Source: Wocania_A spongiicola (GTDB lineage Bacteria > Bacteroidota > Bacteroidia > Flavobacteriales > Flavobacteriaceae). From it: a stretch of 64,000 nt of DNA. A model generated the notes under the pieces. That model worked only from the letters and a program-made list of their open reading frames with translations, had not been told where the DNA came from and did no database searches. Positions 62,121 to 64,000 of this stretch are shown here, one piece after another. Position numbers and translations under genes: made by a program. Location of the stretch: NCBI RefSeq assembly GCF_023502325.1, contig NZ_JAMFLZ010000009.1, forward strand, positions 62,001 to 126,000. The letters are read 5' to 3'. Each line of letters opens with the position of its first letter. The first letter of the stretch is position 1.

Positions 62121-62645
62121 ATGAAACTAATAAAGCATTCAACATATTATATTATTGGAATAGTATTATTCATTGTTTTAAAACTTATATATTCCAATGC
62201 TGACAACAATCAAGTTTTTATCTTATTGAAACCTTTAGACAAAATTGTTGGTTTTATTCTCGACTCTCATTCGATTTATAATAATGACATTGGCTTTTTT
62301 CATGAAAAACTAAATATTACTATAGATAAATCTTGCTCTGGTTTTAATTTTTTATTGCTCTCTTTTATACTATTATATTTTTCACTTTTAAAAAATTTAA
62401 AGTCTCACTTTTTCAAAATTTCGGCAATTCCTGTAACCTTGTTTTTTGCTTATAGTTTCACGCTATTTGTAAATGCATCACGTGTTTTAACAGCAATCTT
62501 TATTGAAAAAAATACGAATTTAAATTATGTTTGGTTACACGAAGCCGAAGGTGTTTTTATTTATCTATCCTTTCTTATCACTCTATATATTTCCATCAAC
62601 TACGTTCTAAATAAAATCATAAATACTCATGAAAAATTTGCTTAA
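62121..62645 (+). CDS. xrtK: Exosortase K
   Basis: A 174-residue inner-membrane transpeptidase-like protein with the exosortase catalytic triad: C72 (DKSCSGFNFLL), R121 (NASRV) and H140 (LHEAEGVFIY), spread over four to five membrane helices. It is shorter than typical PEP-CTERM exosortases, as expected for the XrtK type. XrtK is thought to process a single C-terminal target, the MSEP-CTERM protein, whose gene overlaps it by 17 bp. Cuts and possibly re-attaches the target at the outer face of the inner membrane. Confidence 0.9.
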   Translation: MKLIKHSTYYIIGIVLFIVLKLIYSNADNNQVFILLKPLDKIVGFILDSHSIYNNDIGFFHEKLNITIDKSCSGFNFLLLSFILLYFSLLKNLKSHFFKISAIPVTLFFAYSFTLFVNASRVLTAIFIEKNTNLNYVWLHEAEGVFIYLSFLITLYISINYVLNKIINTHEKFA

Positions 62646-64000
62646 CCCAAAATGGTTGATTGTTATAAACACGATTCCTGTAATTCTTCTGTCGTTCATT
62701 TATTATAACGAATTCGATGTTATAAAAACACTTTTAGAGGAAGATAGTATACAACTGTGGTATAACTTTGGAGGCATTCTTTTTGGACTATCAATACTTC
62801 TTTTAGGGTATGTTCTGTATAGCATTCAACAGAAAAAAGAGGTTTCTGTTTTCTATGCGTTTTCAGCTTTATCAGTATACACAATTTATCTATACATCTA
62901 TAGTATTTATAGCTCAGATATTATTCCTTGGAATATTCCTAGATGGATGCTTTCACAAGATTCTGTTTTATACCCTGGTACATTTTTAATGCCAACATTG
63001 GCTCATGCTTTATTTATTATAGTTATTAAATTGACTTCAAAAGCTAAAGGTTTAAAAGCTTGGAAAAGTTTTTTATTAGCACTTTCAATTCCTCTTCTTA
63101 CTTATATTTTTGCTCAAATCATTTTACCTCTTTGGCAACCTACAAGTTATAGATACAATAACCATGTTTTAGTTGTTGGTTTGGTAGTAGGTGTTATTCT
63201 ATTTCTATTCTTTTTAATTCGCAGTATTTATATTTTATCCATTAAAAAAGGAAAAAACTGGTCTCAGCTTTATTTAGCAGCAAAGTTTTTGGTAGGCGTC
63301 GTGTTTCCATTACTCGGTTTACTAATAAATAATAAATTCAACAGTGTTTTTGGTGATTTCAATACACCATGGTTTTATATTATTGCCCTAACAAATGGTC
63401 TTCTAATATGTGTAACCTCATCTGAAAACAAACAGCATAGACTTATCTTATTTATTACCAGATGTATAACATATTCTTTTACATTTTACTTCTTTATTGT
63501 GTTTTTACCTTTCTTGCCCCTATCTGTTATTGCTATTGTTGCTATAGGTTTGGGTTTTTTAATGCTAACTCCTTTAGTGCTATTTATTATTCATACACAA
63601 GAATTATCGAGTGATTATAAATTTCTAAAAAACTTCTACTCTAAACAACTTTTAATTATATCTGGAATTATTGGGTTTCTTGTAATACCAACAATATTAG
63701 CTTTATCTTATCAAAGAGATAAAATTGTACTACATGAAACTCTAGATTACCTGTATAATCCTAATTACTCCAAGGATTACAATATAAATAAAGAATCTCT
63801 TAAAAAAACCTTGGAGGTTGTTAAACATAATAAATCACGTAATTCTGATTTTTTCATGAGTTCTCAAACACCTTATTTATCAAGTTTTTTTAACTGGATT
63901 GTTTTAGATAATTTGACTTTATCTGACATAAAAATTAAAACCATTGAAAAAATATTTTTCAACACAAAACCATTTGAATTGAGGGCAGAAAGGTTAAGAA
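62629..64000 (+). CDS. MSEP-CTERM-type multispanning protein, 3' end outside window
   Basis: The frame from ATG 62629 stays open to the last base (457 codons visible). The start MKNLLNPKWLIVINTIPVILL and many hydrophobic segments (first at about residues 9-26, then about ten more up to about residue 360) match the N-terminal half of the large MSEP-CTERM proteins that sit next to exosortase K. The region after residue 370 is soluble (DYLYNPNYSKDYNINKES). The C-terminal sorting signal lies beyond the window and could not be checked. Coupled to xrtK by a 17-bp overlap. Confidence 0.82.
   Translation, partial: MKNLLNPKWLIVINTIPVILLSFIYYNEFDVIKTLLEEDSIQLWYNFGGILFGLSILLLGYVLYSIQQKKEVSVFYAFSALSVYTIYLYIYSIYSSDIIPWNIPRWMLSQDSVLYPGTFLMPTLAHALFIIVIKLTSKAKGLKAWKSFLLALSIPLLTYIFAQIILPLWQPTSYRYNNHVLVVGLVVGVILFLFFLIRSIYILSIKKGKNWSQLYLAAKFLVGVVFPLLGLLINNKFNSVFGDFNTPWFYIIALTNGLLICVTSSENKQHRLILFITRCITYSFTFYFFIVFLPFLPLSVIAIVAIGLGFLMLTPLVLFIIHTQELSSDYKFLKNFYSKQLLIISGIIGFLVIPTILALSYQRDKIVLHETLDYLYNPNYSKDYNINKESLKKTLEVVKHNKSRNSDFFMSSQTPYLSSFFNWIVLDNLTLSDIKIKTIEKIFFNTKPFELRAERLR

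Overview
The window is a 64-kb chromosomal segment from a member of the Bacteroidota, most likely the family Flavobacteriaceae. Evidence: low GC; Bacteroidota-type promoters (TTG or TTTG, about 17-20 nt, then TAnnTTTG); almost no Shine-Dalgarno sequences; and many families typical of flavobacteria (DUF3467 beside rpoC, DUF2851, an outer-membrane barrel paired with a TPR protein, NamZ/DUF1343, exosortase K). I see no rRNA genes, insertion sequences, prophage or CRISPR arrays. It reads as an ordinary core chromosome with one glycan cluster and several conserved but poorly characterised modules.

Layout. Positions 1-4.6 kb hold a DUF4369 protein cut by the window edge, tRNA-Thr, a pterin synthase/isopentenyl-PP isomerase pair, release factor 3 and small proteins. 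Positions 4.6-18 kb hold the large minus-strand information-processing cluster. In transcription order it is tRNA-Thr(TGT)-Tyr-Gly-Thr(GGT)-tuf-tRNA-Trp-secE-nusG-rplK-rplA-rplJ-rplL-rpoB-rpoC, the same ancient order as around E. coli tufB/rpoBC. Upstream of it lie raiA (hibernation factor), a Xer recombinase and rpsU. Positions 19.6-44 kb are metabolic and envelope genes: acyl-CoA dehydrogenase, an HhH protein, an AGCS symporter, a K+ channel with PspC, DUF2851, a cyclase lipoprotein, a CBS-type PLP enzyme, a LolE-like permease, NamZ muramidase, GDPD, sterol desaturase, a periplasmic LMW-PTP-like lipoprotein, an amidohydrolase, a TPR/outer-membrane barrel pair and ftsE.

Positions 44-54 kb are a cell-surface glycan region: GT2, GT4, a phosphoethanolamine-transferase-like enzyme, two tandem paralogous flippases, and a tightly overlapping set made of a small membrane protein, a kinase-like/methyltransferase fusion and a membrane sulfatase-fold enzyme. 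Positions 54-57 kb carry typA and kdsA. Positions 57-60.7 kb carry a transglutaminase-like protein and an envelope module (4-TM protein, winged-helix regulator, CreD). That module has two near-identical palindromic operator candidates that overlap its promoter elements. Positions 60.7-64 kb hold a 103-bp intergenic element with inverted-repeat ends, then an operon of membrane genes ending in exosortase K and the 5' part of its apparent dedicated target, an MSEP-CTERM-type protein that runs off the window.

Most interesting points: the autoregulatory-looking wHTH/CreD module; the XrtK/MSEP-CTERM sorting system; the kinase-like/methyltransferase/sulfatase-fold module; the strong Shine-Dalgarno on rpsU in a genome that mostly lacks them; and the structured repeat at 60.7 kb. 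All functions are inferred from motifs read by eye; no database search was possible.
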